From Spirochaetota bacterium (lineage in GTDB: Bacteria > Spirochaetota > Brachyspiria > Brachyspirales > JACRPF01), in assembly GCA_016214035.1 (NCBI GenBank), contig JACRPF010000018.1, positions 227,414 to 291,413 on the forward strand: a DNA stretch of 64,000 nucleotides. The letters are read 5' to 3'. Every line of letters begins with the position of its first letter. Positions within the stretch are counted from its first letter, which is position 1. Positions 17,488-27,956 of the stretch are shown in pieces. The notes under the pieces were generated by a model. The model was not told the DNA's origin. It saw only the letters and a program-made list of their open reading frames with translations, and made no database searches. A program made the translations under genes and the position numbers.

Positions 17488-18966
17488 ATGACTGCTGAAG
17501 AAAAAACCGCAGCCGATCAGGAAAAAGCCGATGACATTGCGCGGTTTACCAAATACTACGATAAAGTAGGAAACATTCCGCTCGTTAAAAGCCGCGGCAG
17601 GGTGAAAGACATCGTGGGTCTCGCCATTGTCAGCGAGGGGCCGGTCTGTAATTTCGGAGACATCTGCCGCATCGACATCAGCAGCGGGCGTTCCATCGAC
17701 GCTGAAGTGGTCGGATTCTACAACAAAGACATCATGCTCATGCCCATCGGTCCGCTGGAAGGCATCACACCCGGCTGCCCGGTCTATTCATCGGGCCAGC
17801 CGCTTTCGGTGATGTGTTCAGAACGCCTCCTCGGCTCGGTGCTCAACGGCGTGGGAAAACCGCTTGACGGCAGCGCGCTTGATTTTTATGTCCCGCCGAT
17901 ACCGGTGATACGCGAAGCATCGAACGCGCTGGAGCGCAAGCGCATCAGGGAACCGATACAGACCGGTGTGAAAGTGATCGACAGCATCCTCACCGTCGGC
18001 AAAGGCCAGCGTCTCGCCATCATGAGCGCCGCCGGAGTTGGAAAATCGACGCTGCTCTCCATGGTTGCGCGCAATACCGAGGCGCAGGTGACCGTCATCG
18101 CGCTTGTCGGCGAACGCCGCCGCGAGGTTCTTGATTTCATCGAGCGCGATCTCGGTCCCGAAGGTCTCAAACGGAGCATCGTCGTCGTGGCAACATCAGA
18201 CGACCCGCCGATGGTGCGTGTCCGCGCCGCATTCACCGCAACGACCATCGCCGAATATTTCCGTGAACAGGGCGCCGATGTCATGTTCCTCTGCGACTCG
18301 TTAACCCGTCTTGCATACGCGCAGCGCGAAATCGGTCTTTCCGCCGGTCAGCCGCCCACAACACGGGGGTATCCGCCGAGCGTGTTCGACATGCTGCCGA
18401 AACTCCTTGAACGCACCGGCAATTCGGCGAAGGGCACCATTACCGCATTCTATAACGTGCTCGTTGAAGGTGACGACCTTGACGAACCGATAACCGACGC
18501 CGTACGCGGTATCGTTGACGGACACATCGTGCTTTCACGTGAACTCGCGGCGCAGGGACATTATCCGGCGGTGGACGTGAACGCGAGCATATCGCGTCTT
18601 GCATCAGAGGTGACATCACCGCTCCATAATAAGGCCGCCAACAGGCTGCGTCAGCTCTATGCGAACTACAACAGCGTGAAAGACCTCATCATGATAGGCG
18701 GATATGTGAAAGGGAGTTCACCGGAAGTTGATGAAGCCATCCGCCTCAAGCCGAAAATGGATGCATTCCTTGAACAGGCGGTCTTCGAGCCGAGCCCGTT
18801 CAACGAAACAAAACGGGAACTGTTATCGCTGTTCTATGCACCGGCCGAGGTCGCCCGCGAGATGCAGGATGAAGGCGCTGCTGAAGCTGAACGCCGCGTG
18901 GATACTGCCGGCGACACGGATGCGGCAGTGCTCGTTTCCGATGACATCGGTCAAGTCGTATTATAG
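17488..18966 (+). CDS. fliI: flagellum-specific export ATPase FliI
   Basis: 492 residues, F1-beta-like ATPase. An acidic N-terminal extension of about 35 residues precedes the beta-barrel domain. Walker A AAGVGKSTLL is at about 181-190 and Walker B VMFLCDSLTRLAYAQREIGL at about 263-282, followed by the typical GQPPTTRGYPPSVFDMLPKL. The C-terminal helical domain and an acidic tail make it about 40 residues longer than enteric FliI. It energises substrate unloading for flagellar type III export. Confidence 0.98.
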   Translation: MTAEEKTAADQEKADDIARFTKYYDKVGNIPLVKSRGRVKDIVGLAIVSEGPVCNFGDICRIDISSGRSIDAEVVGFYNKDIMLMPIGPLEGITPGCPVYSSGQPLSVMCSERLLGSVLNGVGKPLDGSALDFYVPPIPVIREASNALERKRIREPIQTGVKVIDSILTVGKGQRLAIMSAAGVGKSTLLSMVARNTEAQVTVIALVGERRREVLDFIERDLGPEGLKRSIVVVATSDDPPMVRVRAAFTATTIAEYFREQGADVMFLCDSLTRLAYAQREIGLSAGQPPTTRGYPPSVFDMLPKLLERTGNSAKGTITAFYNVLVEGDDLDEPITDAVRGIVDGHIVLSRELAAQGHYPAVDVNASISRLASEVTSPLHNKAANRLRQLYANYNSVKDLIMIGGYVKGSSPEVDEAIRLKPKMDAFLEQAVFEPSPFNETKRELLSLFYAPAEVAREMQDEGAAEAERRVDTAGDTDAAVLVSDDIGQVVL

Positions 18967-18977
18967 AGGGATAAGCG

Positions 18978-19463
18978 ATGAAACGGTTTGTGTTCAGTCT
19001 TGAAAAAGTGCTCACCGCACGAAAAAACATCGAGGATGTGAAAAAGAACGAACTTGGACGCGTTGTGGGCGCTTACAACCGCGAGGAAGCGATGCGCGAA
19101 GATTGCAAGCGGAAGATGCATCAGAACGCCGCCGATCTTGACGCGCGCAGTGTTGAAGACGTGCTTACGCTTATACAGAACGCCGACATGTTCAACCAGG
19201 CGCTGAAACGCAAAGCAGAGCTTCACGCGGAGAATATGCAGAAACTCACCGCCGAAATCCGTGAAAAACAGGCGGTGCTTGCCGAGGCGAGAAAACAGCG
19301 GCGCATCGTAGAACTCCTGCGCGAGAAAAAATTCAAGGAATACCGGCGTGACATGAAGCGCGAGGAACAGCGCACCAGTGACGACCGCCGACCGATGTCG
19401 CTGGGACGGCTGCCGGGCGCATTCACGCCGCATCGAAGTGAAACGGAGACACACCATGCTTGA
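18978..19463 (+). CDS. fliJ: flagellar export protein FliJ
   Basis: 161 residues. The pattern is an almost continuous helical coiled coil from FVFSLEKVLTARKNIEDVKK to the basic REKKFKEYRRDMKREEQRTS, as in FliJ. FliJ is the stalk-like partner of FliI and escorts export chaperones. It follows fliI by 11 bp, and its end overlaps the lytic transglycosylase gene by 8 bp. Sequence identity in this family is low, so position in the operon carries much of the weight. Confidence 0.9.
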   Translation: MKRFVFSLEKVLTARKNIEDVKKNELGRVVGAYNREEAMREDCKRKMHQNAADLDARSVEDVLTLIQNADMFNQALKRKAELHAENMQKLTAEIREKQAVLAEARKQRRIVELLREKKFKEYRRDMKREEQRTSDDRRPMSLGRLPGAFTPHRSETETHHA

Positions 19464-20139
19464 TTCAATTAAATCGATAGAACAGCGCATCGCCGACATA
19501 GAGCGCATGTTCTCAAAAAAAGACGCGCCGGCGATAACCACGTCGTCAAAATCGTTCAGCGAATATCTGAACGCGCAGATGGGCGGCGAAACAGCCGTCA
19601 CATCACCAACCGACGCTCAAAAGGCCTTCGTGCCGGAGCCTATCGGCCGTGATATCAGCGCCGAGGTGCACGGCGGTGACTATTCGGTACAGAGCCGCAA
19701 TGGTTATGAAATATACAAACAGCGCCAGGAAGTGGCCCCCGTGACCGCATTCGACGGCATCATCAGCGAAGCGGCGCGGCGATATCACATCCCCGAAACA
19801 CTCATCAAGGCGGTGATTCGGCAGGAATCCAATTTCAAACCGGAAGAAGTGAGCACCAAGGGCGCGGTGGGGCTCATGCAGATAATGCCGTCAACCGCCG
19901 CCGAGCTCGGGCTTGATGTGGGTAATCTCACCGACCCGTCGGTGAACATCATGGGCGGTACACGATTGCTGAATGACCTCATGTCGAAATATGAAGGCAA
20001 TCTGCCGAAAGCACTTGCCGCGTACAATGCCGGTGAACGGGCGGTGGATCAGGCGAAAGGCATACCGGCATATCCCGAAACGGTCGATTATGTTCAGAAA
20101 GTGCTTGACTTTTACGGCAAGTACAATAATCACCGTTGA
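19456..20139 (+). CDS. lytic transglycosylase (SLT domain) of the flagellar operon
   Basis: 227 residues from the ATG at 19456, which has CGGAGA upstream and overlaps the fliJ end. The C-terminal half is a goose-lysozyme-like SLT domain: AVIRQESNFKPE with catalytic Glu at about 123, GAVGLMQIMPSTAAELG and LAAYNAGERAV. Such enzymes cut peptidoglycan glycan strands. The N-terminal ~95 residues are polar, begin with a helical stretch (MLDSIKSIEQRIADIERMFS) and have no signal peptide. Export through the flagellar apparatus, as for FlgJ-type rod muramidases, is therefore likely but inferred. Confidence 0.88.
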   Translation: MLDSIKSIEQRIADIERMFSKKDAPAITTSSKSFSEYLNAQMGGETAVTSPTDAQKAFVPEPIGRDISAEVHGGDYSVQSRNGYEIYKQRQEVAPVTAFDGIISEAARRYHIPETLIKAVIRQESNFKPEEVSTKGAVGLMQIMPSTAAELGLDVGNLTDPSVNIMGGTRLLNDLMSKYEGNLPKALAAYNAGERAVDQAKGIPAYPETVDYVQKVLDFYGKYNNHR

Positions 20140-20165
20140 GTCGTCATCATCACTTCCGGTAATCG

Positions 20166-23100
20166 CTAACGCTTTTCTCCCGTAATTGCCACGACAATAG
20201 GCACCGGTTCATTGCCCGCCGATATGATATCGATCGAACCGATAAGCTTCTCCGGCTGCGGATTTTCCCAGCGCCATGCATAGAAACCCTTCTTTTCTGA
20301 ATTTTTCCACGCCACACGCGCCTCACCGCGGTGTTTACCTATCCACCAGTCATCGGTATTCTTTCCGACAACAATGGGAACGTCGAGCGTGCTGCCGTCT
20401 CCATAGTGAATACGATACGTATACGCTTTCGCGCCATCACTCGACCATCCTACAGTGTGCAGAAAGTACAGCGCCTTGAGTTCATCCTCAACGGCGATGC
20501 CGTTCACTTCGCGCGGGCCGTTCTCATTGCGGCTGCTGCCGAGCACGATGCACGAGGTATTGTTGTTCATATCCCAGCGAATGATGTCGAACGGAACGCC
20601 GAGAAAACTCTGTACTCCGTCGGGAACGCCGCGCAGGGAATTCTCGCCCTGGTCTGTCCATCCGCCTGCGCCGTCGCCGGGTTTCTGATCGACAAACTGA
20701 CGGTTGCAGAATTTTCTTATATCGATCATTTTAGTCTTGGCAACATCGATCGTATACCGCATCGCGTCTGATGCTGCGGCTTCTGCCGATGCCTTACCCA
20801 TGGCTTTGTTCTTCTCTTCAATGCGCGACCGCTCGACACGAGACTGTAATTCCGCATCGTTTACGGCCGTATATGATACCGCCGGCGAGGTTGCGCTGAA
20901 CACAACGATCTTCCGTGATTGCGGTCTGCAATGAACGAGCACACCGTTCGCTCCGGCGATATACCGTTCACCGTCAACCGGATCATATACTTCCGTCATG
21001 CCCTTTGTTCGCGCGGGTTTCAGATATGCGATTTTGCTGTACAAATCCCAGTTAAAAAGAAAAAACACCTGTTGGTCTTTCCGGTCGGCATAGTGCACTT
21101 CAATATTCGGCTCGAGCGTACCGTTCAGTCCGGTGAGCTCATACGGTCTCACGATAGTGTGCAGAGAGCATATGCTTCCCAGGATCGACGCAAGCCCGTA
21201 ATCCGCTATCTTCGCCCCGATGTAATACGCTGTACCGCTGCCGACTTTTTTTGCCACGACGACAGGAACATCATTATGCGCCGCGATGGTCCGCCACGTG
21301 TCATAGGTCTTCATCTCGCGATACCGTATGCCTTTGATATTCCCGGGAACGAGCTTCCATTGCGGTATCGACAATGTAAGCACGGAGGCGGCACCGGGTG
21401 CTTTTCCGCCGAGCGCTAACCCGGAAACTCCCGCCCAGTCGAGAGGCCGTTCATATTCGTCGCGTGACGGCAATTCGATTCCCATGATAAACACACCGCC
21501 CTTCTTCATGTATGCTTCAAGATGCCCCGGCGTTGACGGATAAATGTTTTTCACACCGGCAGCAATGACGGCGTCATACCGCGAAAGACGTTCAGCCGAC
21601 AGCTCTTCCTCCATAACAACATCAAAATCCCAATGACTGAACGCGAGCGCTCCGGCATAGGACAATATCTCGTTGTGTTCTCCCGGGGCCGCGGCCGCCG
21701 CTCTCGCGTTAGGATATGAAACGAGCAGCGCAATCCGCGGCGCATACCTCGGCCGGGGCACCAAGAGCTGTTCGGCCCGTTTCATCTCATTCTTGAAGTC
21801 AAGGATGCCGCCGAGAACGTCGACGGATTTCGCGTACGGGTGCAGCCAGAGGTATGAGAATGACTCCGCCTTCTTTTTACCTTCTTCCTCGTTTTTCCAA
21901 TCCCACGCGCGTTTATCCCATTTGAAGATGTAGGACGCATCGAATCCGCGCGCGAGTTCGAGCCAGAAGGCGTTGACGAGTTCCGCCCGGCTGCCGGCGC
22001 CGTAGAATTCGCCGTCATGCAGCGGTTTCGTTCCGCCGGAGGCGTTCAGGAAAAACTTCGCCATGAGAATGCCTTCACGCTGAAATATCGATGACTGCAT
22101 CGTTTCCGCGGGCGGCGACGTGAGCCCTACGCCGAATCCGCCGATACCGGCGCCGGTGGGCAGCGAAACAACATCCATCGCCTTCGTAACTTCATAGATA
22201 TTGATGCAGTCACGTCCGAAGTTGCGATAGTTGTCGCCACCCATGATCTGCACGGCAGTGCGCCCCTTGGGATCGATGGACCGCACCACGTCGCGTCCCA
22301 TGCGGCAGAGCGCGGTGAACGATTCCTCCATGAACTTCGTCCAGTCGACGGAAAGCCCCGCGCTTTCAACAGTATTTTTGAACGAGGCGATCTCATCGAA
22401 TGATGCGTATGACGTTCCCCAAACACCGTTCAGCGCATCAACGGTCTGATACCGTTTCGCAAGATATACGGCGAACTGTGCGCGATTATACTGGTTATCA
22501 TCGTGATACGCCGGTTCATTGAACAGTTCATAGAACAGAGCTTCGATACCGTTCGACATTCCGCGCCTGACAATAGCTTCCATCATTTCTTTATAGAGAG
22601 CGATCCCGTCCGGATGGATGATGCTGTACCTGAGAAAATGGCTTTTCTCGTTGCGCGACTTCGCATGATCGGGAATCTTTTTCGTGGTATAGAGAATCCC
22701 GTGCGTCCAGGATTCGCAGGTCATATCGACATATACCGGGAGTCCGATCTCCCGGAGATACGGATCGAACACCGCCTCGTCCGGTGCCGCTGTCCCCGTG
22801 CCGGCCCATCCTGCTGCGCCGATATAGCGCCGTGTCCATGTGCTCGGAAAAAACTGCCCGATACTGTCGATGCCCAGCCGCTGAGCCGACTCGTAATTGA
22901 GCGGAACATCATAGATCCAGTTATACCGTTCGTCATACCCCGGCCGGTGCGTGTATCCGCCTACCAGATCGGCCTCACATTGCACGCCGGTAAAAAAGCG
23001 TACCGCACCGTTCACCAGATAGTTCCCCGAAGGGCTCACCGTCACCCTGGCGCCGCGCGGCATGAGTGTTGTCTGCGGCAATGCGGAAAACGGAGGGAAT

Positions 23101-23717
23101 TCCACATCGTTGCGTATGACAAAACCTTTCGGCTTTTCATCGGCGGCGGTAACGGATGCGGCGGTAAAATAAATATCAGCGATGCGGATACCCGCTTTCG
23201 GCGCGGCACCCATGAACTGTATGCTCACCGAATCGATAATGCCGGCATCCGCGGCGCGCTCAAACGCTGCAAGCGGGACGACGACACGCTGCCAGGTGCC
23301 GCGGTCGGTATCGATGACGCGGCCTTCGATGAAACGCGATGCGGGAAGAAATCCGCTTTTCGACAGCCCCTTCCCTTTCGCCGACAGCGATATCTGAAAC
23401 GGCTGCCCGCCGATATTCGCGCCGAACTGGTCGTCGTCGCCGTTGATATACATGATCATCGTGTACGTGCCGATGGATTCCGCCGTGAACGGTTTCTGTT
23501 CATTCTTGATGTTCACGCCCGACCACGGTTTCCCGCTGTCGCTGATGATGATTCGCTGATACGATCTGCCCTCGGCGTCGCTGACACCCGAGACTTCTAT
23601 CCCGTTCCATCCCGTTGCTTTCCATCCGGCGCCGAACATACCGTTGGTGATCACCGCGAAGTCTTCCGGCATAGCCATCGCCGCACAAACAATCATCATC
23701 ACTGCTATCGTTTTCAT
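20166..23717 (-). CDS. large secreted glycoside hydrolase, GH42/clan GH-A-like
   Basis: 1183 residues. The start at 23717 gives a signal peptide (MKTIAVMMIVCAAMAM) with GGAG upstream. An N-terminal jelly-roll-like region (about 20-190) precedes a TIM barrel with LFYELFNEPAYHDD (acid/base Glu at about 396) and PLHDGEFYGAG (likely nucleophile at about 566). A beta-galactosidase-trimerisation-like region follows (NARAAAAAPGEHNEILSYAG). A C-terminal module of about 170 residues begins with GDGAGGWTDQG at about 1011, and similar modules lie near the N-terminus of the two paralogues at 24453 and 30493. It is the last gene of the five-gene operon; the substrate is unknown. Confidence 0.75.
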   Translation of the reverse strand: MKTIAVMMIVCAAMAMPEDFAVITNGMFGAGWKATGWNGIEVSGVSDAEGRSYQRIIISDSGKPWSGVNIKNEQKPFTAESIGTYTMIMYINGDDDQFGANIGGQPFQISLSAKGKGLSKSGFLPASRFIEGRVIDTDRGTWQRVVVPLAAFERAADAGIIDSVSIQFMGAAPKAGIRIADIYFTAASVTAADEKPKGFVIRNDVEFPPFSALPQTTLMPRGARVTVSPSGNYLVNGAVRFFTGVQCEADLVGGYTHRPGYDERYNWIYDVPLNYESAQRLGIDSIGQFFPSTWTRRYIGAAGWAGTGTAAPDEAVFDPYLREIGLPVYVDMTCESWTHGILYTTKKIPDHAKSRNEKSHFLRYSIIHPDGIALYKEMMEAIVRRGMSNGIEALFYELFNEPAYHDDNQYNRAQFAVYLAKRYQTVDALNGVWGTSYASFDEIASFKNTVESAGLSVDWTKFMEESFTALCRMGRDVVRSIDPKGRTAVQIMGGDNYRNFGRDCINIYEVTKAMDVVSLPTGAGIGGFGVGLTSPPAETMQSSIFQREGILMAKFFLNASGGTKPLHDGEFYGAGSRAELVNAFWLELARGFDASYIFKWDKRAWDWKNEEEGKKKAESFSYLWLHPYAKSVDVLGGILDFKNEMKRAEQLLVPRPRYAPRIALLVSYPNARAAAAAPGEHNEILSYAGALAFSHWDFDVVMEEELSAERLSRYDAVIAAGVKNIYPSTPGHLEAYMKKGGVFIMGIELPSRDEYERPLDWAGVSGLALGGKAPGAASVLTLSIPQWKLVPGNIKGIRYREMKTYDTWRTIAAHNDVPVVVAKKVGSGTAYYIGAKIADYGLASILGSICSLHTIVRPYELTGLNGTLEPNIEVHYADRKDQQVFFLFNWDLYSKIAYLKPARTKGMTEVYDPVDGERYIAGANGVLVHCRPQSRKIVVFSATSPAVSYTAVNDAELQSRVERSRIEEKNKAMGKASAEAAASDAMRYTIDVAKTKMIDIRKFCNRQFVDQKPGDGAGGWTDQGENSLRGVPDGVQSFLGVPFDIIRWDMNNNTSCIVLGSSRNENGPREVNGIAVEDELKALYFLHTVGWSSDGAKAYTYRIHYGDGSTLDVPIVVGKNTDDWWIGKHRGEARVAWKNSEKKGFYAWRWENPQPEKLIGSIDIISAGNEPVPIVVAITGEKR

Positions 23718-23749
23718 CCTCGTACTCCGAAAAAACATTATCAGCTATT

Positions 23750-24445
23750 TCAATAATAATTGGCTTTTATGCCGCCGCGCCCCGGCGTCACGCCCGCAGC
23801 ATGCAGATGACCGATCTCGCCAAGACCCAGTAGCCGGGGACAGGCGATACCCGGCGTCCTCTCGTCGAACACTATCGTACTCACCGAGGTCGTATGCATG
23901 ACAAAACCTGCCCACATGAGCGGCAGCGGAATCGCCAGAAGATGCGCCATCCAGGTAAGTCCGAAACCGCCGTGACATGCTATCGCAATACCAAGCTCAT
24001 TACGTTCGCGCACGCGATATACATGATCCTCGCGTTCGTAACCGAGCGTTGCGAGAAAGGCATCTCCGGCTTCGTAAATAGGATCAACGATAGCATGCAT
24101 ATCGACGCCGGCAAACGGTTTCGCGATACTCCAGTCGTTGGGCGAACGCAGATATGCATCCGTACGTATGTCATGCCCGTGCGCATCCCAATACATCATC
24201 TTGACGACGTTGTCGCGAAGCTCGACTATCTCGCGTGTCCACTGCAGCGTACGTATCTCATGGCCGGTCTTAGCCGCGATGAAACGTGCCGTCTCCTGTG
24301 CGCGGCCGCAGGGAGATGAATACAGCCGGTCGATTTTATAATGATGGATGAAATCGCCGAGCGCCGCAGCCTCGCGTTTTCCGGCCTCGGTAAGACAGTC
24401 GTTCTTGTAGTCGGGATCGCCGTGACGGATGATGTATAACCGCAT
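23750..24445 (-). CDS. histidine phosphatase superfamily (phosphoglycerate-mutase-like) protein
   Basis: 231 residues. The N-terminal MRLYIIRHGDPDY contains the catalytic RHG motif with phospho-accepting His8. LYSSPCGRAQETARFIA supplies the second conserved Arg, and IAIACHGGFGLTWM the distal His. Members dephosphorylate sugar phosphates or small metabolites. It has no signal peptide and is cytoplasmic, unlike its glycosidase neighbours. It lies 7 bp downstream of the 24453-27923 gene, so it belongs to the operon; removing phosphate from an imported sugar derivative is a guess. Confidence 0.85.
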   Translation of the reverse strand: MRLYIIRHGDPDYKNDCLTEAGKREAAALGDFIHHYKIDRLYSSPCGRAQETARFIAAKTGHEIRTLQWTREIVELRDNVVKMMYWDAHGHDIRTDAYLRSPNDWSIAKPFAGVDMHAIVDPIYEAGDAFLATLGYEREDHVYRVRERNELGIAIACHGGFGLTWMAHLLAIPLPLMWAGFVMHTTSVSTIVFDERTPGIACPRLLGLGEIGHLHAAGVTPGRGGIKANYY

Positions 24446-24452
24446 GGTTGGT

Positions 24453-27400
24453 TCAGCGCTCCGCGATTTCCATAAACAGAGACGGACCGGCCTTCAATGC
24501 ACCGGTGTCTATCGTCATCGTAACGGCACCATCCGCATGTTGAACCGATAGTTCATCGCGCCGTGTTCCGTCAAGTGAAAGCGCCCAGGCCCGCAGTTTC
24601 GGGCTGCCGGCGTCACGCTCCACCTTCACGGTAAACGTGCCGACACGCAGGAGCACCGGCAGTTTTCCTTTGGCAGTCTCGACGATACCTTCTTCGTCAT
24701 CGTACTTCGTGCCGCTGTTGCGCGCGTCAGTGGCGATAACGAGAAGCAATCGTCCGGACTTCGTGACCGGTTTGCCGTCGCGGGAAGCCACGGTAATCGA
24801 TGCGGGCACCGACGACGACTCAACCGTAAGCGCACCGGCCTTCACCGATGACTCCCACCGGTCTGCACAGACACCAGCCGCGACCGGCGTCTTCACTCTG
24901 AGCCGCTTCGTCATGGATTCAAGGAGTATTTCGCCGGTCTCGCATTCGTATATTTTCTTATCAGCATCAGTGCGGTTTTTCTCGGGCAGAATTCCCTGTT
25001 TTCTCAGCTGCGCAAGCGCGCCAGAAAACGTGCCGCTCTCGCTGTCCACGATGGTGGAAAAGAACGCGGCATCGACGGTCTTTGCGCCGTCACCGAGCGG
25101 AAGCAGCATCGACGGCTTCACGCCGGGCGTACGGCCTTCCACCGCGACGGCAAAACCGGTAAGTAAACCGATGCGCGACTGATCGCCGCTGATGGCGTTC
25201 TCGGCGCGGCCGAGTGCGAGTTCACGTGAAAGCGGGATGTCTACGCGATGCGCTGCCGCGGCTACCGCATTCCCCATGAAGAGCATTCCGGTGACGACCT
25301 GACTTGCGCGCGCTATCGGATCGGCTCCCACACGGAACGGACCATCGACCACCGGCGTCAGGCTTACAGGATCCGCATGCGCGCATAAAAGCGACATATC
25401 CTGCAGACTCCCGTACGCGCCCACGGACAATCCTTCTTCATATCTGTATTTATTCCAGAATACCTGCCCGTATTCCGGCACCGCGAACGGCATTCCCGCA
25501 ATGCGGCTTGCTGCGATTCCGCGCCACCAATTGACCGCCTCGGCAAGTGAACTGGTCTGCGCCACACTCGGCTTGCCGCCGACTTCACTCGGGTGCGCGA
25601 AATATCCGTGCATCGAGACCACGCCGCCTTTCGCGCGTGAGAGATAAAGCCTGAGCGCATAAAGCCAGTCATACATCGTGTACAGGCCGGAATATCCGGT
25701 TGCCCGGATTTCCTTCTCCATGAAACCGGATGTCTCTTCTTCTATCTGATTGACGAACTCCGCCACAAGAAGTTTGCGTGCGCTGTGCCACATATCGCCG
25801 GGTGCGAAGAACGGCGCCTCGTCGATGCGCCGCACACTTTCTGAACCGGTCCACGCCTTCCTGAACGCGGCGACGTCAGAGAACTTTGACGCGAGGAAGG
25901 CGCGCCACTTCGGCAGTAAGCCCGTCTGAACGGCAGTAGAGAATTTCTTGTAGCTCTCCACATCGGTGGTGATCTCATTGAATCCGAGCACCATGACCAC
26001 CTGCGGATCGGCCGCAAGCGTGGTGCCGGTGTACGCGTTCGTGTGATTGAAGAGCATCCGCACCGCGTGATGATAATGCTTTCGTATACGGTCATCATAG
26101 AACATGCGCGGCTTGAGTGACGGTACGCCATTATTGTCATACCAGCAGTTCGCAGGATAGAGCCCCGCCCAGGAAGTCATCGCATCGATGTAGAGATATA
26201 TCCCGCGTTTTTTGAGCGCGGCTACGAACCGGTCTATACGTTCCATTCGCTCCGGAAGATATGTTGTTTCTCCCGCGTCAAGACGCGCATCGAATGCGTC
26301 CTGCGCCTCACGCGATAGTGTCTTGCCCCAGGTGTTCACTGTCTGGCCGGACAGATACTGGTCAAGGAAGTGGAGACGCACCATATTGTATCCCTGACGG
26401 TATATGGCCTCGGCCAGCTGTTCAACGTCGTCGCTTTCTTTTGTCGGCACGCCGGAATAGACGAAAAAGCGCACCGTCTTGCCGGGCTCAGCGGCGAACG
26501 CAAGCGTACCATCGGGTCGGGCTATGACGCGTCCCTTGCTGCCTGCGGGAGCACGATCGATCCAACCCGAAAAATCGAGCGCGGTACCGGCCTTCACCGC
26601 AAGATTCGTTTCGGTGAGCGCTTTCCACTCATCGCCCTCGACTATCTCGAGTTTTTTCATCTCCGGCAGCGGATAATCACCATCGGACATCGTGATACCT
26701 GCGACAATCCAGAGCGCCTTACCGGTACCCGAAAGCGTTATGCGTTTCACATCCGTCACCGCACCAAGATCATACCGCGAGAAATAGATGCCGACGAGTG
26801 CGCTCTGATTGGCCTTCGCAACAACGACAACACCGTTGGGCAGACGTACGGGATTCCACCAGTCGGCGACATCGCGCTTGGACTGCACATCGAGCTTAAT
26901 TTCTTTTCCGTCTTTTCCGGCAACCGTGATGATACCGATGGACTCATTCTGTTTGGCGCCGTTCCAACAGGCGGTGTGTAATACATAGAGATACCGCCCG
27001 GCCGTATCCGCGGGCGCGTCGATGACGGCACTCGTGATACCGCCGGGAAGCGCCGTATCATGACGGAATGAAAGTACCGCTTTGCCGCCGTTCGCCGCAG
27101 GATCGATGATTTTGAAAGGAACATCCCCGAAGACGTTTTTTTTCACATCGAATTCCCGGAAATCGTTCGCCGCACCCTGATCGGACCAGCCGCCCTTGCC
27201 GTCACCGGCAGTATCGTCAGCAAATCCCATATTGGCGCTTTGCGCGAGATCGAAAAAGAAAAGTTTCGCGTTCACCGGCAATTTTCTCACACCCGCGGGG
27301 GGATTTGCCTTCATGCTTTTCACATCGATTTCACCCGCCGGATATGCAAATCCCCGTACGGTTATCTCCTGCCCCGCCTTCACCGCAACACCCTGAACGA

Positions 27401-27923
27401 CGGTTCCCTGCGCCCATGCCGCGGCGAAACATCCGCCGCCATGAGCATTCGCCGCGTATACGATACGCCCCGGACGATTCGCATCGGCAGCCCAGAACCA
27501 CCAGCCGTCCGGCTTCTTGTCGCTGAACGACTCGAAATCGCCGTTCTTCAATTCCGCACCGCTCACGGTGATATCGTCATAGAATGTATACAACGCTATT
27601 TTCTTTTTATCCTCGCCGTTCTTATCCTGACCCGCAAGATCAAGCTGCACCGTACCGTCGGCATCCGGCGTGAACGATACCGAGAAAGCGTTCCAGCCGT
27701 CGGCGAGCGTGACCTCGGCGATGAGACTCTGCTTCCGCTCGATCTCACTGCCCCAGGTTATATTGGCAATCTTCGCTCCGGGCGATGCCGTACCGGGGGT
27801 AAGATTCACTTTCCCCTTGGCACTCAGATTGATGCGCGCCATACCGGCCGGTTCTGCGACCGCGGCTGACATCATGAACATAAGTACTGCGGCGCCGTAC
27901 ATCCCGATTGATCGTGCTCTCAT
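24453..27923 (-). CDS. large secreted glycoside hydrolase, clan GH-A-like (paralogue of 30493-33840)
   Basis: 1156 residues from the ATG at 27923, chosen because GGAGTA lies upstream and a signal peptide follows. An N-terminal jelly-roll (about 30-215) precedes the GDGKGGWSDQG module (about 238-420, with LHTACW and DWW motifs). The TIM barrel has NMVRLHFLDQYL, YLYIDAMTSWAGLYP, VLGFNEITTD (acid/base Glu at about 647) and VPEYGQVFWNKYRYEEG (nucleophile at about 814). A beta-sandwich C-terminus follows. The gene is clearly duplicated from, or with, the operon's first gene. It is secreted or periplasmic; substrate unknown. Confidence 0.75.
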   Translation of the reverse strand: MRARSIGMYGAAVLMFMMSAAVAEPAGMARINLSAKGKVNLTPGTASPGAKIANITWGSEIERKQSLIAEVTLADGWNAFSVSFTPDADGTVQLDLAGQDKNGEDKKKIALYTFYDDITVSGAELKNGDFESFSDKKPDGWWFWAADANRPGRIVYAANAHGGGCFAAAWAQGTVVQGVAVKAGQEITVRGFAYPAGEIDVKSMKANPPAGVRKLPVNAKLFFFDLAQSANMGFADDTAGDGKGGWSDQGAANDFREFDVKKNVFGDVPFKIIDPAANGGKAVLSFRHDTALPGGITSAVIDAPADTAGRYLYVLHTACWNGAKQNESIGIITVAGKDGKEIKLDVQSKRDVADWWNPVRLPNGVVVVAKANQSALVGIYFSRYDLGAVTDVKRITLSGTGKALWIVAGITMSDGDYPLPEMKKLEIVEGDEWKALTETNLAVKAGTALDFSGWIDRAPAGSKGRVIARPDGTLAFAAEPGKTVRFFVYSGVPTKESDDVEQLAEAIYRQGYNMVRLHFLDQYLSGQTVNTWGKTLSREAQDAFDARLDAGETTYLPERMERIDRFVAALKKRGIYLYIDAMTSWAGLYPANCWYDNNGVPSLKPRMFYDDRIRKHYHHAVRMLFNHTNAYTGTTLAADPQVVMVLGFNEITTDVESYKKFSTAVQTGLLPKWRAFLASKFSDVAAFRKAWTGSESVRRIDEAPFFAPGDMWHSARKLLVAEFVNQIEEETSGFMEKEIRATGYSGLYTMYDWLYALRLYLSRAKGGVVSMHGYFAHPSEVGGKPSVAQTSSLAEAVNWWRGIAASRIAGMPFAVPEYGQVFWNKYRYEEGLSVGAYGSLQDMSLLCAHADPVSLTPVVDGPFRVGADPIARASQVVTGMLFMGNAVAAAAHRVDIPLSRELALGRAENAISGDQSRIGLLTGFAVAVEGRTPGVKPSMLLPLGDGAKTVDAAFFSTIVDSESGTFSGALAQLRKQGILPEKNRTDADKKIYECETGEILLESMTKRLRVKTPVAAGVCADRWESSVKAGALTVESSSVPASITVASRDGKPVTKSGRLLLVIATDARNSGTKYDDEEGIVETAKGKLPVLLRVGTFTVKVERDAGSPKLRAWALSLDGTRRDELSVQHADGAVTMTIDTGALKAGPSLFMEIAER

Positions 27924-27956
27924 AATAACGTACTCCATTTTTTTTCTATCAAATCG

